This document shows positions 33,506 to 46,129 of a stretch of DNA of 64,000 nt, one piece after another (the first letter of the stretch is position 1; the number at the start of each line of letters is the position of its first letter). The notes beneath the pieces were generated by a model. The model saw only the letters and a list, made by a program, of their open reading frames with translations, had not been told where the DNA came from and made no database searches. The translations under genes were made by a program, and so were the position numbers. The stretch is taken from NCBI GenBank assembly GCA_036924085.1, contig JAVGWX010000003.1:126352974-126416973 (forward strand), given 5' to 3'. The DNA comes from Ariolimax columbianus (lineage: Eukaryota > Mollusca > Gastropoda > Stylommatophora > Arionidae).

Positions 33506-34474
33506 CAACCACACAAGCAGACATTCACACAAAAACGCACATTCAGGACACAAATAATTAAAAAGAATCGTTCAACAATTACACGAGCTTAAAGAAAAGA
33601 CAAAAGTTCAGTTTAAATTCTTAGCACGAGTCGCGATTGATTTCCGGGTAACTTTCACTTGTGGTCCAATATCAGTGCTCAGCACCAAGGTCTGTAGGGA
33701 ATTAGTCTGAGACTAGCAGACAGTTTAGCTTTGTGTTTCATTTCTTCCTTGAGTTTCCCGTTTCTGTTCAACATTTGACATGTCAGTTCTTTCTTCACCA
33801 TACATGCTTCCCATTCTTTCTATCACTTGAGTTTTGTGTCGCTTTCATCATTTAAGTTTTTGTATCACTCGAACGTTATGTTAGTTCTGTCATTTGAGTT
33901 TTATCTTCCTTTTATCCTTACAGTGTTTGTACTTTTTAGTAACGTGTGCGTTCTTCTCTTTTCGTTCATTTAGCTCTGGACTCCTTTTATCACTAGACTT
34001 TCCTTTTCTGTCTATCATATGAATTTATTATTCCTTTTATCCCTAAACGTAGAGTTTCTTATTTTTTAAATACTTTCCTCCCCGTTTTTTATGTCTGTTC
34101 TTTTAACCACCTGAGTGTATGTGATTCTTTAACGAAATGAGAAATGAAGAAGACAAAAGAAAAGAAAATAATACAAATAAAAAATGCGGAAATTCTAGCT
34201 ATTTTATTGACTAATTTACAGCGGAAGGACCAATTTTACAACAGAGTAAAAAAGCCTAAACGGAGCTGAATCTTACACAGAGAAGTTCTTAATTTAGCTA
34301 GATGCGTAATGGGTTAGAACTGGTAAAAGCTAAAGGAAAAGATAATAATTCTTAACATTGATCTGGGAAATCTGGATAACGAATACTACTAAACCGTTGA
34401 TATCAAATAAAGGGAATACTTGGTTAAGGTCAAGTTTAGCGAGGGCTGTAAGATGGGAATGTTCTTATGCGAAT
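33506..34474. other. No recognised gene; T-rich degenerate repeats
   Basis: Around 33750-34130 the motif CA-TTGAGTTTT-T recurs irregularly, suggesting an old degenerate tandem repeat. Otherwise nothing is recognised. Confidence 0.4.
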
Positions 34475-34600
34475 ATTGATGTGTGTGCGAGGGTGTGTGC
34501 GTGCGTGTGTGCGTATGTGTAAGTGTGTGTGAGTGTGTGTAAGTGTGAGTGTGTAAGTATTAGTGTGGGAGTGAGAGTGTGTGTGGGCAGAGGTTATATT
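34475..34600. repeat. (GT)n-type microsatellite
   Basis: GTGTGTGCG, GTGTGAGTGT and similar units. It continues into GA-rich sequence. Confidence 0.85.
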
Positions 34601-34742
34601 AAGAGAAAGTGACAAAAGACAGAGAAAGTGAGAGCGAGAAAGATTACAAGAGTGAGTGAGAGTGACTGAGGTAAAGAGATTGATACAGAGAAAGAGGATC
34701 ATAGAGAGTGAGATATATAGAATATGTTGTGAATGAGATTTG

Positions 34743-34808
34743 GTAATAGTAGTAGTAATAGTTATAGCAGTAGAGCAGCAGTAGCAGCAGCAGTAGTAGT
34801 AGTAGTAC

Positions 34809-34843
<35 letters not shown>

Positions 34844-34846
34844 CTT

Positions 34847-34880
<34 letters not shown>

Positions 34881-34960
34881 CAGTAGCAGCATTATCAGCA
34901 TTAGCAGCGACATCAGTATCAGTAGTAGATGTTGTTATTGTTGTTGTTGTTGTTTGAGAA
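34743..34960. repeat. (AGT)n trinucleotide repeat
   Basis: Mostly AGT, with AGC and TTG variants at the edges. Poly-Val and poly-Leu frames over it are artefacts. Confidence 0.95.
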
Positions 34961-35237
34961 ATGGATTGAATGAAAAAGAGACAAAGTAAGAGACTTTTTG
35001 GAAAAGATAGTGAGAAAGTGATAGAGAAAGTGTGAGACTGTGAGACAGTGTGTGATAATGTGATGGATAGAGTGTATGAGGTATAGTGAAAATTTTATAG
35101 AGATGGCGTGAAAGAGCGCGAGAGAGAGAATGCGAAGGTGGTAGAGGAAGCATAAGAGAGAGTGTGAGAACGTGAGATAGTGAAAGAGAGAACATAAGAG
35201 GAACGGAGTAAGAAATATATAGTGTGAGTGAGTGATT

Positions 35238-35400
<163 letters not shown>

Positions 35401-35724
35401 AGTTACAGACAAATAGTAACTGAAGAACAGGAAGATTACAAAAGTGGTGTCTGAAATCAATAAAAAAAAACAAGCGGCAATAATCATGGAGGCAAATATA
35501 GTTCAGCACATAAACAACCAACAATAGAAACAGGTAGGGCAATGTGAAATGCTGAAGGCCACGCTCGTACAGATAACGTTTCAAGCTCAGAACAACAGCA
35601 AGGGGCAACGTTAAAAATGAACAAATAACTTATGAACAGCCAGTAGAGGCAAATTAAAACAAAAACATATAGAATGACTAAGAGGATGAAGATATGCAAG
35701 CTGTTTAAAATATAGCACCCTGTA

Positions 35725-36245
35725 GTAAAGAGCCAGGCATGTTTGTAAGTGAGGCACTTGGCGCGGTTGACAACTTTACATATTTGGACAGGACGATTGA
35801 TACTTCAGCGGGCACAGAGGAAGATGTAAGGGCTAGAAATGGAGAGGCAAGGACAGCCTTCCTGTTACTGGATACTATCTGGAAACCCAGGGAAAGAAGG
35901 ACTAATACCAAGTTAAGATTGTTTAATTCCAATGACAAGTCAGTATACATGTACGGAGCAGAAACTTGGAGAGCAGAAAAGACAATGCAGAGTAAACTCA
36001 GGTCGAACGTTAAGTAATGTCTTCGGAAGATAATGTATATAGACAGGTAAGTCATTGTGAGAAGCAAAGACCAATACGAAAGGGGTCAACAACCATTGGA
36101 GCAACAGATCGAATGTAGAAGTGGGGTTAGATAAGACACACGCTACAGAAATCACCATCAAAGTGGCACAGGACTTGACATTGAGTCCTCAGGAAAGAGG
36201 AAGAGAGGTAGACCAAAAAAGCATACGAAGAAGAGATTGAAAATG
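35725..36245 (+). mobile_element. RTE-like LINE 3' fragment
   Basis: Plus strand: VDNFTYLDRTIDTSAGTEED, RARNGEARTAFLLL and IWKPRERRTNTKLRLF, then VYMYGAETWRAEKT. After a stop it continues LRKIMYI. After further shifts it reads EQQIECRSG and ESSGKRKRGRPKKHTKK (about 36175-36235). Order and motifs match the thumb and C-terminal region of RTE-type or related endonuclease-RT LINEs, including the GKRKRGRP block near the end. At least three lesions; 5' truncated. Confidence 0.8.
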
Positions 36246-39200
36246 AACTTCTGTCCGTATGAATAGATAAATTTGAAATTTTGTCTGAATCTGTTCTCTA
36301 GAACGAGTTGTAAAGGCTCTTCCTAACCTAACGTGAACTGAAGGCTCTCCTGATCCCCCAGCTATAGCACAATGCTATGTTTATTGACAGGCTCACACCT
36401 AGGGGGATCATGGTGGTGATCCTCACTTGGTTGGTCAATCTGCTGTAACACAGCCTCCCATTTATAAGTGCATGGTGTGAACGTGAGGTAGAGTATGTTA
36501 CACCTGGCCTTGTAGTGAGCGACTTAGTACCTATCAATATTAGATTTGTGTAGTCCAATCATAAGACACGCTGCGCCAGAACCGGTTGCCGCTGGAAATC
36601 TAAGAAATGAACCTCACACCATGTCCATGAGCGTCAAGCTGTTTGTCCCCAATGGGAGGTGAAAGAGATGCTGACCTAGGACAACTCGACGAACAACAAT
36701 AGAAAAAGAAATGGAAGTTGTGAAGCAGAGCTGAGACACTGTACGAAGGATGGCTTCAGATTAGGTGGAGTGGAGGTACGATTTTTGAGGCGCATAAAGA
36801 CGCCTTCAGACGGGATGGTAATTAACCAATATTACAGCCATTAACAAAACGATCTAAGAATGAGATGAACAAGAAGAAGACAAAGAAAACATCAGAAAAT
36901 GATGAGAATGGTGATCAGGGCTTGGAATATTTTAGGGTGACTCAACAGGCAGTCAACAATTTCACTAGTTCGGATGGTCGGACTACAGTCATGCAATTTA
37001 TGTTAACAAATTTAAACTAGGTACTAATTCACATTAATTTAACTTAAAAATGCGCACCAAATTAAAATATAGGGTATTAATTACACAGTATTAGTCTATT
37101 TCTTCTTTAGAAAAAAATTGCACTACTGTCAGAGGCATGACGTTTGGGTCCTTGAACAAGCCTGGCAGTTTTAGGACTGCAGTACCATTTATCGATGGCT
37201 TCAGTAGGTTTAAATTGTGTTAGCAGAGGTTTGTTTAGATTCACCATCATAAACTAGCTTATGTATAATCTATTCAAACCGTAATATCATCAATAATCGC
37301 GCGAGGGTCGTTATGTAGTTACAATTAAAAACTGATTGTTGTTTACTCGTCAAGCAAAAAATTGGACTCCTCACTGACGAGCAGACGGACGCCTTTTTCA
37401 AGCCCTGATGATGTAGCTACCTTCGTTGGTGAAGTGCTAAAGACTTAATTGTACTTTGTCTAATATTTTTTTGTCAGATAGAATTACAATATATCTTCTG
37501 TCCCACCTTGTTTCATCTAACTCCAACAGCATCTCACAGTGTCGTAGAAATTGAATGATGCCTAAAACTCTCCAGTAAGATATCGCGAGATTTCACGTAG
37601 GATCCTTGTATAGCAGCAGCAGGGTTGAGCTTCAATTGCATAAAACCCAGACTTCCACAGAAAAGAAACGACAAGACAAGAGTCCACAACTTTATCAGTA
37701 TGTTCGGGAAGAATGGACCTTCGAAAAGTTGATGCATAGAAGGCCCAAATTGTTCAAAGAGCAGAAAAGAGAAGAACATTGAAAGTATATGTCTTCGAGA
37801 CCGAATTTCGCAACACAGAAATAGGGGAATCAAACCGCTTTCAATGACATCGTGGATGCTACATTGTTTTTAAAAATGTAGATGGGTGGGGCCTTAAAAC
37901 AGAGGTTACTAAAATGACGCCAGGACGGCTCTACAATTAGAACGTTGTACGTCCGCTAATGAGATGGAGAGATGGTTTGAGTAAATCGTTTGCTCCAAGT
38001 GGTAATCCAGTGCAAAAAAACCGCATTGCGTTTAAACATTCGGCTACTGCATTAGGCACGGCCTTTGTCTGATTGAATGCAAGGATTACAGATTACAATG
38101 TCTCACACCAAAGAACAGCTGGGTAGTCTAGAACGTGCGGCGAGTAAGCTCATCACTTGGTCAATTACGAAGTCAGAGGCAAGCGCTGTTTTCTGGGCAC
38201 AACCGACAAACAAATAAAGGCAGTCCCAACGCAGACACAACTGTCGTGGTTAAAGTGTTCGAAATTTTATTGTAGTAAATCTTAGCTATAAATTAAGTGA
38301 GGTTCCCTTCCTCATTATCTTTCCTTTCATAAAAGTAAGCCAGGTACCAATTTACAGCTGGGTTGAATGGACTGTGTCTGTCAAAGAACCAAGTATATTT
38401 ACCAAAAAAAGAGAGCGCTCTACCTACTCAGACCTTCAGAGTTAATAACACTATTGTGAGAAGGCAAGGCCTTTTTCAAGGACATGTATTTAGCATCGTT
38501 CTTATCCACGAAGGTGAAGGACTCAGTCATTACAAAGATGTCGGATCTCTCGACGCACTTTGTGATGATCAGATGTTTGGCAGAACGTGTGGCTGACGTT
38601 AAGAGAACTGGGGATGCGACGGTGGATGAGGTTGTGCTCAGCATATGTGCGTCTTTGTGTGGTATTGTCTTGGGTCAATTTGACACACTGAATGCAGATT
38701 TTACATTTGACAGCCTGCAGACATTCTATTTGTTCATAGCTTAAGCTGAGACAGAGTGAGAGAGAGTATGATACAGATATATATATATAAAGTGTGAGAA
38801 AGAGTGAGAGTCTGAGAAAGAGAGAGAACAGAAAATAATAATATTGAATAGAACGGAATAAAAAAACGCAAGAGAGTATTTAAATATAAACGCAAACATT
38901 TATTTTTAAACTGAGAACATCGGAATATAATGACAAGGACAAAGAGAGAGTTTTGAAAATGAAAGGAATACACAGACGAAAATATAGAGAGAATGTAAGA
39001 AACCGACACAATTAGAGAAAGAAAAAAAGAAAAACTGCTGTACTTGGTAATTTGTTTATCGATATGTTGGTAGGTTACTGTAAAACACAATAATATACCA
39101 TATCTGACACGAGAGCAGTAGATATCATGTAATCCACGCTTTTTTTTTATCTCTCTATCTATCTCTTTGTCTTTCTTTCTCTTAGTCTTTCGTCTTCTAC

Positions 39201-39419
39201 CCCTGTGGGTGAACCGGTGCTTAGGTTGGCATAAACTTTTATTCAGGTGTGCTGAAAAACAAGTGATCGGCTGTTGTGTCTTTGCATGATGGAGGGGCCA
39301 CCTTCTTTTGGCATCCATGGTTTGGTATGTCGTTACCTTTTGAAATTTCCCCTCGGGCAGTTGCTAACGGCCCGTTCTTTTCTTTTTTCAACTACCAATG
39401 GTCATTTTACGTACACACG
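36246..39419. other. About 3.2 kb without a recognised feature
   Basis: I read both strands without finding a family match. At 38420-38744 both strands are open over about 75-86 codons; neither product is recognised. At 37370-37440 a CCTGATGATG stretch near GGTGAAG resembles retroelement 3' ends only superficially. A short (TA)n lies at 38777-38790. Confidence 0.4.
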
Positions 39420-39585
39420 GGACCTCTGAGTTATTCTTCCGCCTCTGATAAGACTAGGCGCCGATTTCCCCTCCTTTCAGACCAGCAGACGATTGAAATA
39501 TGTGGGATTCGAACATCCACTGTTTCGCGCTATCGCTTCTGTTATTTCTTTGATATGCGAGCGACTTACCTCTCAGCTTTAAGTA
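39420..39585 (-). mobile_element. tRNA-like SINE head
   Basis: Minus strand: an A-box-like CTGAGAGGTAAGTCGC (about 39576-39561), and a good B-box TGTTCGAATCCC (39514-39503). The A-box region resembles the SINE at 5826 (TCGAGGTAAGACG). The body downstream is not recognised and the 3' end is not defined. Confidence 0.6.
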
Positions 39586-40127
39586 CCCCCGAAAATGTAA
39601 TCCAGCATTAACAGAATAACTGAGGTATGAGCCATAAGGAAATATCTGCTCAAAAACAACTGTAATGTAGAAAATAATTAGGTAAATATAAGAGTACGAA
39701 ATGCGATCGAAATTAATCCTGTTCGGATTTATTAAATAATAATAATAATAGAGTTGCAGATCTGTCCGTATATCGTTTTAGACGTTGTTTCCCTTCGAAG
39801 CTATGTACTTAGTGGAACCCCTGTTTCAACTGCTTGAAGCATGTTTTTAGTGGTCTTCTGAACTAATGTACAACTTTATCGTCGCTTTCTGGTGTATCTT
39901 TTCTTTATCCTGAAATCTGTTTTCTGCTAAGTAGTATTTGAATAACTATAAGAGATAAAGTCGCAGGTGTTGAATGTGGTTGTTGTGTACCCGTGGAATG
40001 CAATGATAAACCGATAATTGCTGCACAAGTTGCAGCTGAAACACGAACCTTCTTCTATTCAGTTGAGAGCAATTTTAGAACACATTTGATTGGGGCGCGT
40101 CTCATGTCCAAATAATCCGTAAGCATC
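39586..40127. other. No recognisable feature
   Basis: AT-rich target DNA on the left of the family-1 LINE insertion. It contains a short (AAT)n run near 39738-39751. Confidence 0.45.
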
Positions 40128-40589
40128 GAATGGACTGAATCGTGTGACGTACGAAGAGTCAAAACGGCTTATCAAAGCCAGATACATGACCAAATGGGAA
40201 ACCGAACATACTGGTTACACCAAAAACGATGCCTATTACCAGTTGAACAGAAGAGAGCAGGTCGTTGTCTTCAGACTTCGCACTGGCCACAATAGACTGA
40301 GATACCACCTATTTAACAAATTGAAGATAGGTGGTACCGACGAATGCCCGTGCGGTACCGGTAAAATGACCGCTGAACATCTGCTGCAGAACTGCCCGAC
40401 ATAAGAGGATCAGAGAGAGCAGATGTGGCCATCACCAGTGGAACTGCAAGACAAGCTCTATGGCAGTGTCGACAGCCTCAGGATGACCGCCGTTTTTTTC
40501 GAAAAAATAATGGTTACTGTCTTACTGCGTACGAAGAAGAAGAAGAAGAAGAAGAAGAAGAAGAAGAAGAAGAAGAATGGACTGAATCG
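40128..40589 (+). mobile_element. Family-1 LINE copy E with perfect 15-bp target duplication
   Basis: The insertion itself is 40143-40574. GAATGGACTGAATCG stands on both sides (40128-40142 and 40575-40589) with no mismatch. The insert is the last 430 bases of the family-1 LINE: TYEESKRLIKARY, FRLRTGHNRLRYHLF, CPCGTGKMTAEHLLQNC, then a stop TAA at 40402-40404 where the copies at 14.9 and 61.5 kb have TAC. The frame resumes to FFEKIMVTV and ends ACTGCGTACGAAGAAG with about 13 GAA units. A severely 5'-truncated, recent insertion. Confidence 0.95.
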
Positions 40590-41374
40590 AAACTAATGTA
40601 TCTTCACAGAACTGAAGGACTGTGGTTCCTCGAGTTCCCAGCACAGCTGCGTACACAAGTTGGACATTGTTTTAAATGATGCTGGTTGCGGTTCTTCCCG
40701 CCCGTTCATGACTCTCAATACTTTCACGACCATCTCTAGAACGTGTATTCCACCCATAAATGTTTGTACGACTCTAACAACCCTCCTCATAGACTGTCAG
40801 CATATTTCCCCCTGTTATTCACAATATCTAACACCAATTCGTTGATCGATAATATTTCTTCATGACAATGCAATTAATATAGCTCAAACAGGTACGGATT
40901 AAGCACTAGTGCAAACAAACCAAACGAGCAAGACAGACGTGTCTCAGGCTACACGCACATTAGGCTCAGGGGTCAACTTCTGTCTATCATCCTCTGACTA
41001 GGCTGCACCAATTCGGTGACATTTCTGTCACACCTAAAATCGCTTATGAAAAAACTATTTAACCAGTTCGTATCCACAAAATTGTTACAGTATTATGCAT
41101 AAACACCCCGCATATATTCCCAACATAAAAACAGGCAATATCAACGACCATAAATACATAAGGTTGACTACATATAGCTGATTGTCTGGCGATGGAAGTC
41201 TTCAAGTAAATGATATTTCCATGTAGGTGGATAGAGAAAGAGGTGGCGAAGTAGGGCTCTAAATGTGTGTAATGCTATATATAGGCGGTACTATTGTCTT
41301 GTCAAATGTGTGTAGAAATCTGTGTCCCCTAGATATTTCAAGATCATGTAGATAAGTGTGTATGTGTGCTATAT
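40590..41374. other. No recognisable feature
   Basis: Target DNA to the right of copy E. Nothing is recognised on either strand. Confidence 0.45.
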
Positions 41375-41830
41375 GTGATGTAATATGTTGTTGTATGCTA
41401 TAAGTGATGTCATATTGTGTTGTTTGCTAGATATGATGGCAAATGTTGTTGTGTGCTATATATGATGTTATATGTTGTTGTGTGCTATATGTGATGCTAT
41501 ATGTGATGCCATATGTTCTTGTGTGCTATATATGATGCCATATGTTCTTGTGTGCTATCTATGATGTTATATGTAGCTGTGTCCTACATGTGATGATATA
41601 TGTTGTTGTGTGTTATATGTGATGTTATATGTTGTTGTGTGCTACATGTTATATTATATGTTAGTGTCTGCTATATATGATGTAATTTGTTGTTTTGTGC
41701 TATATGTGATGTCATAAGTTGTTGTATGCTATATGTGATGTCATATTGTGTTGTGTGCTATATGCGATTTTATATTGTGGTGTGTGCTATATGCGATGTC
41801 ATGTGTTGTGTGCTATATGGGATATCATAT
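41375..41830. repeat. About 29-bp minisatellite, about 15 copies
   Basis: The unit is GCTATATGTGATGTCATATG plus TTGTTGTGT, with length variation (25-33) and frequent A/G changes. Cys/Tyr-rich frames across it are artefacts. Confidence 0.9.
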
Positions 41831-42015
41831 CATGTTGTGTCCTCACGCTATTGTTATATGTCACTACATGTATTACTGCATGTATATATATTGTTAACAT
41901 GTTATTGTTTTTTTTATTGTTATACTTTTTTAACATTATTTTTTGCTTTCCATGTTTCAAATGTGTCAGTGCCGCAATGCTTTGACAGGTATTATATAAT
42001 AAAAATTAAGATAAG

Positions 42016-42550
42016 TCCTTGCCATGACCCATTGCCATGACCCTTGCCATGACCCTTTGCCATGACCCTTGTCCTTACCCTTGCCATGACCCTTGTCATG
42101 ACCCCTTGCCATGACCCTTGTCATGACCCCTTGCATGACACCTTGCCATGACCCTTGCCATGACCCCTTGCCATGACCCTTGTCATGACCCCTTGCCATG
42201 ACCCTTGTCATGACCCTTACCATGACCCTTGTCATGACCCTTGTCATGACCCTTGCCACGACCCTTGCCACGACCCTTGCCATGACCCTTGTCATTACCC
42301 TTGCCATGACCCTTGTCCTTACCCTTGCCATGACCCTTGTCATTACCCTTGTCATGACCCTTGCCATGACCCCTTGCCATGACCCCTTGCCATGACCCCT
42401 TGCCATGACCCTTGTCATTACCCTTGCCATGACCCTTGTCATGACCCCTTGCATGACACCTTGCCATGACCCCTTGCATGACCCCTTGCCATGACCCCTT
42501 GCCCTGACCTTGCCTCGATCCTCGTCATGACCCTTGCCCTGACCCTTGCC
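42016..42550. repeat. 12/13-bp minisatellite (CCATGACCCTTG), over 40 units
   Basis: Very short units, CCATGACCCTTG, GTCATGACCCTT and CCATGACCCCTTG, are interspersed with GTCATTACCC and GTCCTTACCC. Both strands stay open over long stretches, including a 216-codon minus frame. These His/Asp and Gly/His/Lys-rich products are most simply repeat artefacts. The longer blocks recur (for example the GCATGACACC sequence near 42133 and 42452), indicating larger internal duplications. Confidence 0.93.
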
Positions 42551-43413
42551 ATGTCTCATATCTCTATATTCTAGTAGTTTTGGAAAAATCTGTTCTCGCC
42601 AAAATGGAAGAAACAATATCTAACTGACAACATCGACAACAACAACAAACGCATGCTCATTCTCTTAATGATTGATAATAACCATCATAATACTCTTTTT
42701 TTGGTCACAAAGAAGAACATATTTGTCATTCTAATTTCTCTCCATGCAGGAGGCCTGTATCGAACCATTTGTGCTCTGTCCGTACTAGTTTATGTACCGC
42801 TTTGTTTTATATTATTAGATTGCTAGCCTCATGCATGACCATCGTTAGTCGCATTTTACGACATCCACGGCAGTGTGGAATAGTTCCATTGTTTCTCTCC
42901 AAAACGAGGCATTGGGGTCCGAACAAGGGACTTGAAGATATATATTTATAGCAACTGTCACATATGTGCTTTAGGTCAGCGTGTTTCAATGTCTGCTTTT
43001 CTAAAGCATGGGACTCCCCAAGCCCACATTCAACGCTAATATATTAAATCGATATTTGTTTTATTTCGATAGAACGAGTTGCAGAATTCATAAATTTACT
43101 TCCAAAATCATTCAAATGAAAACTGTGATGCTCTAGACAGTATTATGTAAAGCCTATATACATAAAAACGTTTGGAGCTCCAGTCCAATGTATAGGAGTG
43201 TAAAGGCCTCAGAGACTAACGTATCTGTGGGTGGTTTATTTACTTCACATCGTAAACTGCTTAAATTACTGTCACATGTATTTATTTTTATACACGGCTG
43301 AGAACTGTCTTCGTCACGCTGGGGTTCGTAGCAAAGAAACACAGGTATCTTGGCATTTGTAGGGAAATTAGATACGCATAGGAAGAACATAGAGAAATTA
43401 GCAAGTTTACGTT
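42551..43413. other. No recognised gene; possible SINE-core relic near 42840
   Basis: On the minus strand, GTCGTAAAATGCGACTAACG (about 42864-42845) and a B-box-like GGTTCGATACAGG (about 42767-42755) may belong to a decayed SINE. The order and spacing are not typical, so I do not call a SINE. Confidence 0.35.
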
Positions 43414-44468
43414 TGCTAAATGATTCTTCTTCTTTGCGTTCAGGATCTGTTGGTCATGCTATATCTGCAGGCCAGTCGCCATGATGAAGTATGTAGTCTT
43501 CATCAGGTCGGAGCGGCTGCCCCACAGCTTTAGTTTCAGCTCCACACCCTCTGGCCAGGTCTGGCATCTCATTTCCCTATAGATTGGGCATTCCTGTAGA
43601 ATATGCTCAGGGTTCTGGCATACTGTTCCACATTTGCACTCATCGGTGTGTGAGATCTTCAGTCGGTATAGATGTTCTAGTAGTCTGCAGTGTCCGGTTC
43701 TCAGATGAAATAAGGCAGTTTGTTGATTTCTTTTGAGTTGGTGAATTGGGTCTGGTTTACTGCTTATGTTTCTGTCTTCTCTCCATTGATGTACATACTG
43801 ATTTCTTATGATGTTCTTGACTTCTCTGTATGGTACTCGATGATTAAATTGTGCCTTTTTGCTGACATCAGCTCTCTCATTTCCCATGATTCCGCAATGG
43901 GAGGGTAGCCACTGGAGCGCTATTCTTAAGGATATGTGGAGTTATCCCAGTTCTGCTCTGATCTCTGATAACAGTAGTTCGTTGTTTGTTTTTTGTATTG
44001 TCTCAAATAGTTCTCTGCAGTCCGTGAATACAACTATTTTGTTGGAGGTTGCCTTTCTGTTTGAAGTATTCTCAGTGCTCGCAGGAGGGCCATCGATTCT
44101 ACTTTGAGGTTTGTGGACAACTTTCCTGTTGGTAGGGCCTCTTCTGTTATATTTCCACTTTTGTGTCTTATGAATATGCCTCCTTCCCCGTTTCGGCCTG
44201 CCCCCTCTGCTGAACCAGCTGTGTACACCTGTGTCCATTCCCTGGTATTATAATTCTCCTCAATCATTGTTTGCGCAAAAATTTTCAGCTCGTGGACACT
44301 GTGTTGGTATTTTCTTCTTATTCCTGGGATCTCTGTACTTATTTCGATGTTATTTATGTTGCAACTTGGCTCTTTATAGTTAATAAGCATTTCTATTTCT
44401 GTATGTTGGTTGGGAATTAGTTCTCTCCATATTTTTGGTGTAGGTGGTTGGATATAGTGCTAAATGAT
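43414..44468 (-). mobile_element. RNase H LINE, family 3, with 11-bp target duplication
   Basis: TGCTAAATGAT occurs at 43414-43424 and 44458-44468, flanking an insert of 1,033 bp. Minus strand: an upstream RT-RNase H linker, then RNase H with YTAGSA where TDGS is expected (about 44215), LKVESMALLRALRIL (about 44115) and VVFTDCRELFETI (about 44035). One or more frameshifts precede GNERADVSKKA (about 43882). The C-terminal part has ALFHLRTGHCRLLEHLYRLK and CKCGTVCQNPEHILQECP. It ends GAACGCAAAGAAGAAGAA. It is distinct in sequence from family 1 but has the same domain order and the same tail type. Confidence 0.9.
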
Positions 44469-45214
44469 AATATTTCAATCAATGAATAAGCAAACTTCTG
44501 CTTGCTGAAATATGAAATGTAACGTAGATGGAGAAGGGCGCCAAGCCTGAGAGGATGGAGCAGGAGTGTGTTTAACTGGCGAACTAAAAAATCATTTATC
44601 ATCATAGCATGTGTTATTTGCTAAAGAAGTGTAGTGACGTCGGTTTTGCTAAACATAGTGTAATATAATACCTCAGTGGTTATATTATGAAATTATCTAA
44701 AAAATCAAATTTAGATATTAATGTAAGTATATAAATAATATTTATATTCGCATATATCATTCTCTTTTTTTCTCCAGGTACAATCGATTACAGCTGTCGT
44801 TGATAATCGATTTCTATTTTAGATTGTCTTCTGCAACCCCCGCCTTTAAGATTCCTGCTGACAATCTTTTTTCTCTTTCCATTCCGTAAAAAGCAGGGCA
44901 ATTTTACCAGGACTTTGGACCATCTTCTTAATCATAGCATTTGTTTCCCCTGTTTTTCTCTGTGTTACTTTGCCTTTTTATACAAGTAATTGTATTATGT
45001 GGTAAGATCAGGCCGTACCAGCCAACCATTAGCAAGAGGAGTGGCTGAGTCTCAGGCTGCATGCAATAAGGATGATGTCTTTCCGATTTGACCTATCCAG
45101 GTGGTATATGGACGGCAATAGGGACGGTGCCATGACTGAGAGGGTCATGTTTTTCATCATTGATGTCCATTGTCTGCTTTAATAGCTTCTGGGGGGGGGG
45201 GGGGGGGCATCTTC
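44469..45214. other. Unrecognised stretch with a 17-base poly-G tract
   Basis: No gene is recognised. Poly-G lies at 45191-45207. It interrupts or bounds the LINE fragment that starts at 45215. Confidence 0.45.
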
Positions 45215-45790
45215 AACAAGTTTACTTCGCGTCTAAACAGAACCAAACGCCCGCGGTTTAGCACGGAGAGCAGGTTTTTCAGACCTGTCCGCCGAGTGAT
45301 GTCGTTTAAGACCTGGTCATACAATGAATCATATTAATGCGCCTCTGGTTTCGCATGTGGAAGGCCTCAAAGCGCTTCTGGTTGCCCTGCCGAATAGTGC
45401 AGGTTTACGGAACCGCAAAGTGGGACGGAGACGAGACAGGTTATGTAAATATGTAGTTTGGTTTTCAGTGAAAGCCCTTTCTGGTTTCAGACTTGATGCA
45501 GTGTAATAGAGGCTGCAGCCAGGCCGACTCTTCGAATGACACCCGTGTAGTTTCTTACATGGGAGTTGTTTATTTGTTTGAATGAAATTCTCACCGGAGT
45601 GGGCATTGTTGCCACTGACAACAATCTCCGCTCTTTTACGAATGCAGCCAAGGTTTTGAATATCGGTCTCTGCCCATGAGATGTGGATGCTTAATCTAGA
45701 TCTTCTAGCTGCCACAGTGGTTTTTATCAGTGCATGAGAGTGTGAGATCAGAGGATTATATGGAATACCAACTGCCAATAGAAAGAATAT
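45215..45790 (-). mobile_element. Decayed LINE fragment, RT thumb and C-terminus
   Basis: Minus strand, several frames: a DIQNLG then VVSGNNAHSGENF stretch near 45665-45585, GVIRRVGLAAASITLH (about 45540), GLSLKTKL-like sequence after a shift, KRFEAFHMRNQRRI (about 45380), and VLNDITRRTGLKNLLSVLNR (about 45315-45256). The order matches the region from the RT thumb to the terminal block of a common animal LINE type. Many lesions. Confidence 0.7.
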
Positions 45791-46024
45791 GTTTCACGGT
45801 GGATCCTATTAACAGAATATGATGTCTGTCTCAAACCCAGCAGACCGCTGTCATCTCGTTCAGCCCCGTTTGCTTATTCTGACTTCCAATAGCTTCTGTT
45901 TTCCCTCACCTAATTTCCAGCGACCTGTGTAGAAGCTGTCGGGTCGAGACGCCCTGAGAAATGCAGGCTACATTGTTAATTTCCTTGTCATTTATACTTC
46001 CACACCTTGCGAAATATCAGTCTT
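45791..46024. other. No recognisable feature
   Basis: Short unassigned gap. Confidence 0.4.
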
Positions 46025-46088
46025 GAGTTAGTTAGCTAGTTAGTTGGTTAGTTAGCTAGCTCGCTAGTTAGTTAGTTAGCTAGCTCGC

Positions 46089-46120
<32 letters not shown>
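46025..46120. repeat. (TTAG)n microsatellite
   Basis: TTAGTTAG with some TTAGCTAGCTCGCTAG variants. Read on the minus strand it follows the C-terminal LINE frame at 46190-46720, separated by about 70 bases, and could be the (CTAA)n tail of that LINE. It is not a canonical telomeric repeat. Confidence 0.85.
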
Positions 46121-46122
<2 letters not shown>

Positions 46123-46129
46123 TTTTCAC

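Noticed and set aside
34644..34957. Poly-Leu and poly-Val proteins
   Set aside because: AGT trinucleotide repeat.
37370..37445. CCTGATGATG then GGTGAAG as a third Penelope-type 3' end
   Set aside because: It lacks the GGTATC and TTTAAATTT blocks seen at 10.4 and 21.9 kb.
38420..38744. Overlapping open frames on both strands as a host exon
   Set aside because: No family motif, no splice-site support that I could judge, and lengths within chance for this composition.
41966..42616. 216-codon minus frame rich in Met, Ala, Arg, Gly, His and Lys
   Set aside because: Translation of the 12/13-bp CCATGACCC repeat. Phase changes produce the apparent variety.
46025..46120. Interstitial telomere
   Set aside because: The unit is TTAG and its variants, not the TTAGGG expected for most lophotrochozoans. 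It is short and degenerate.
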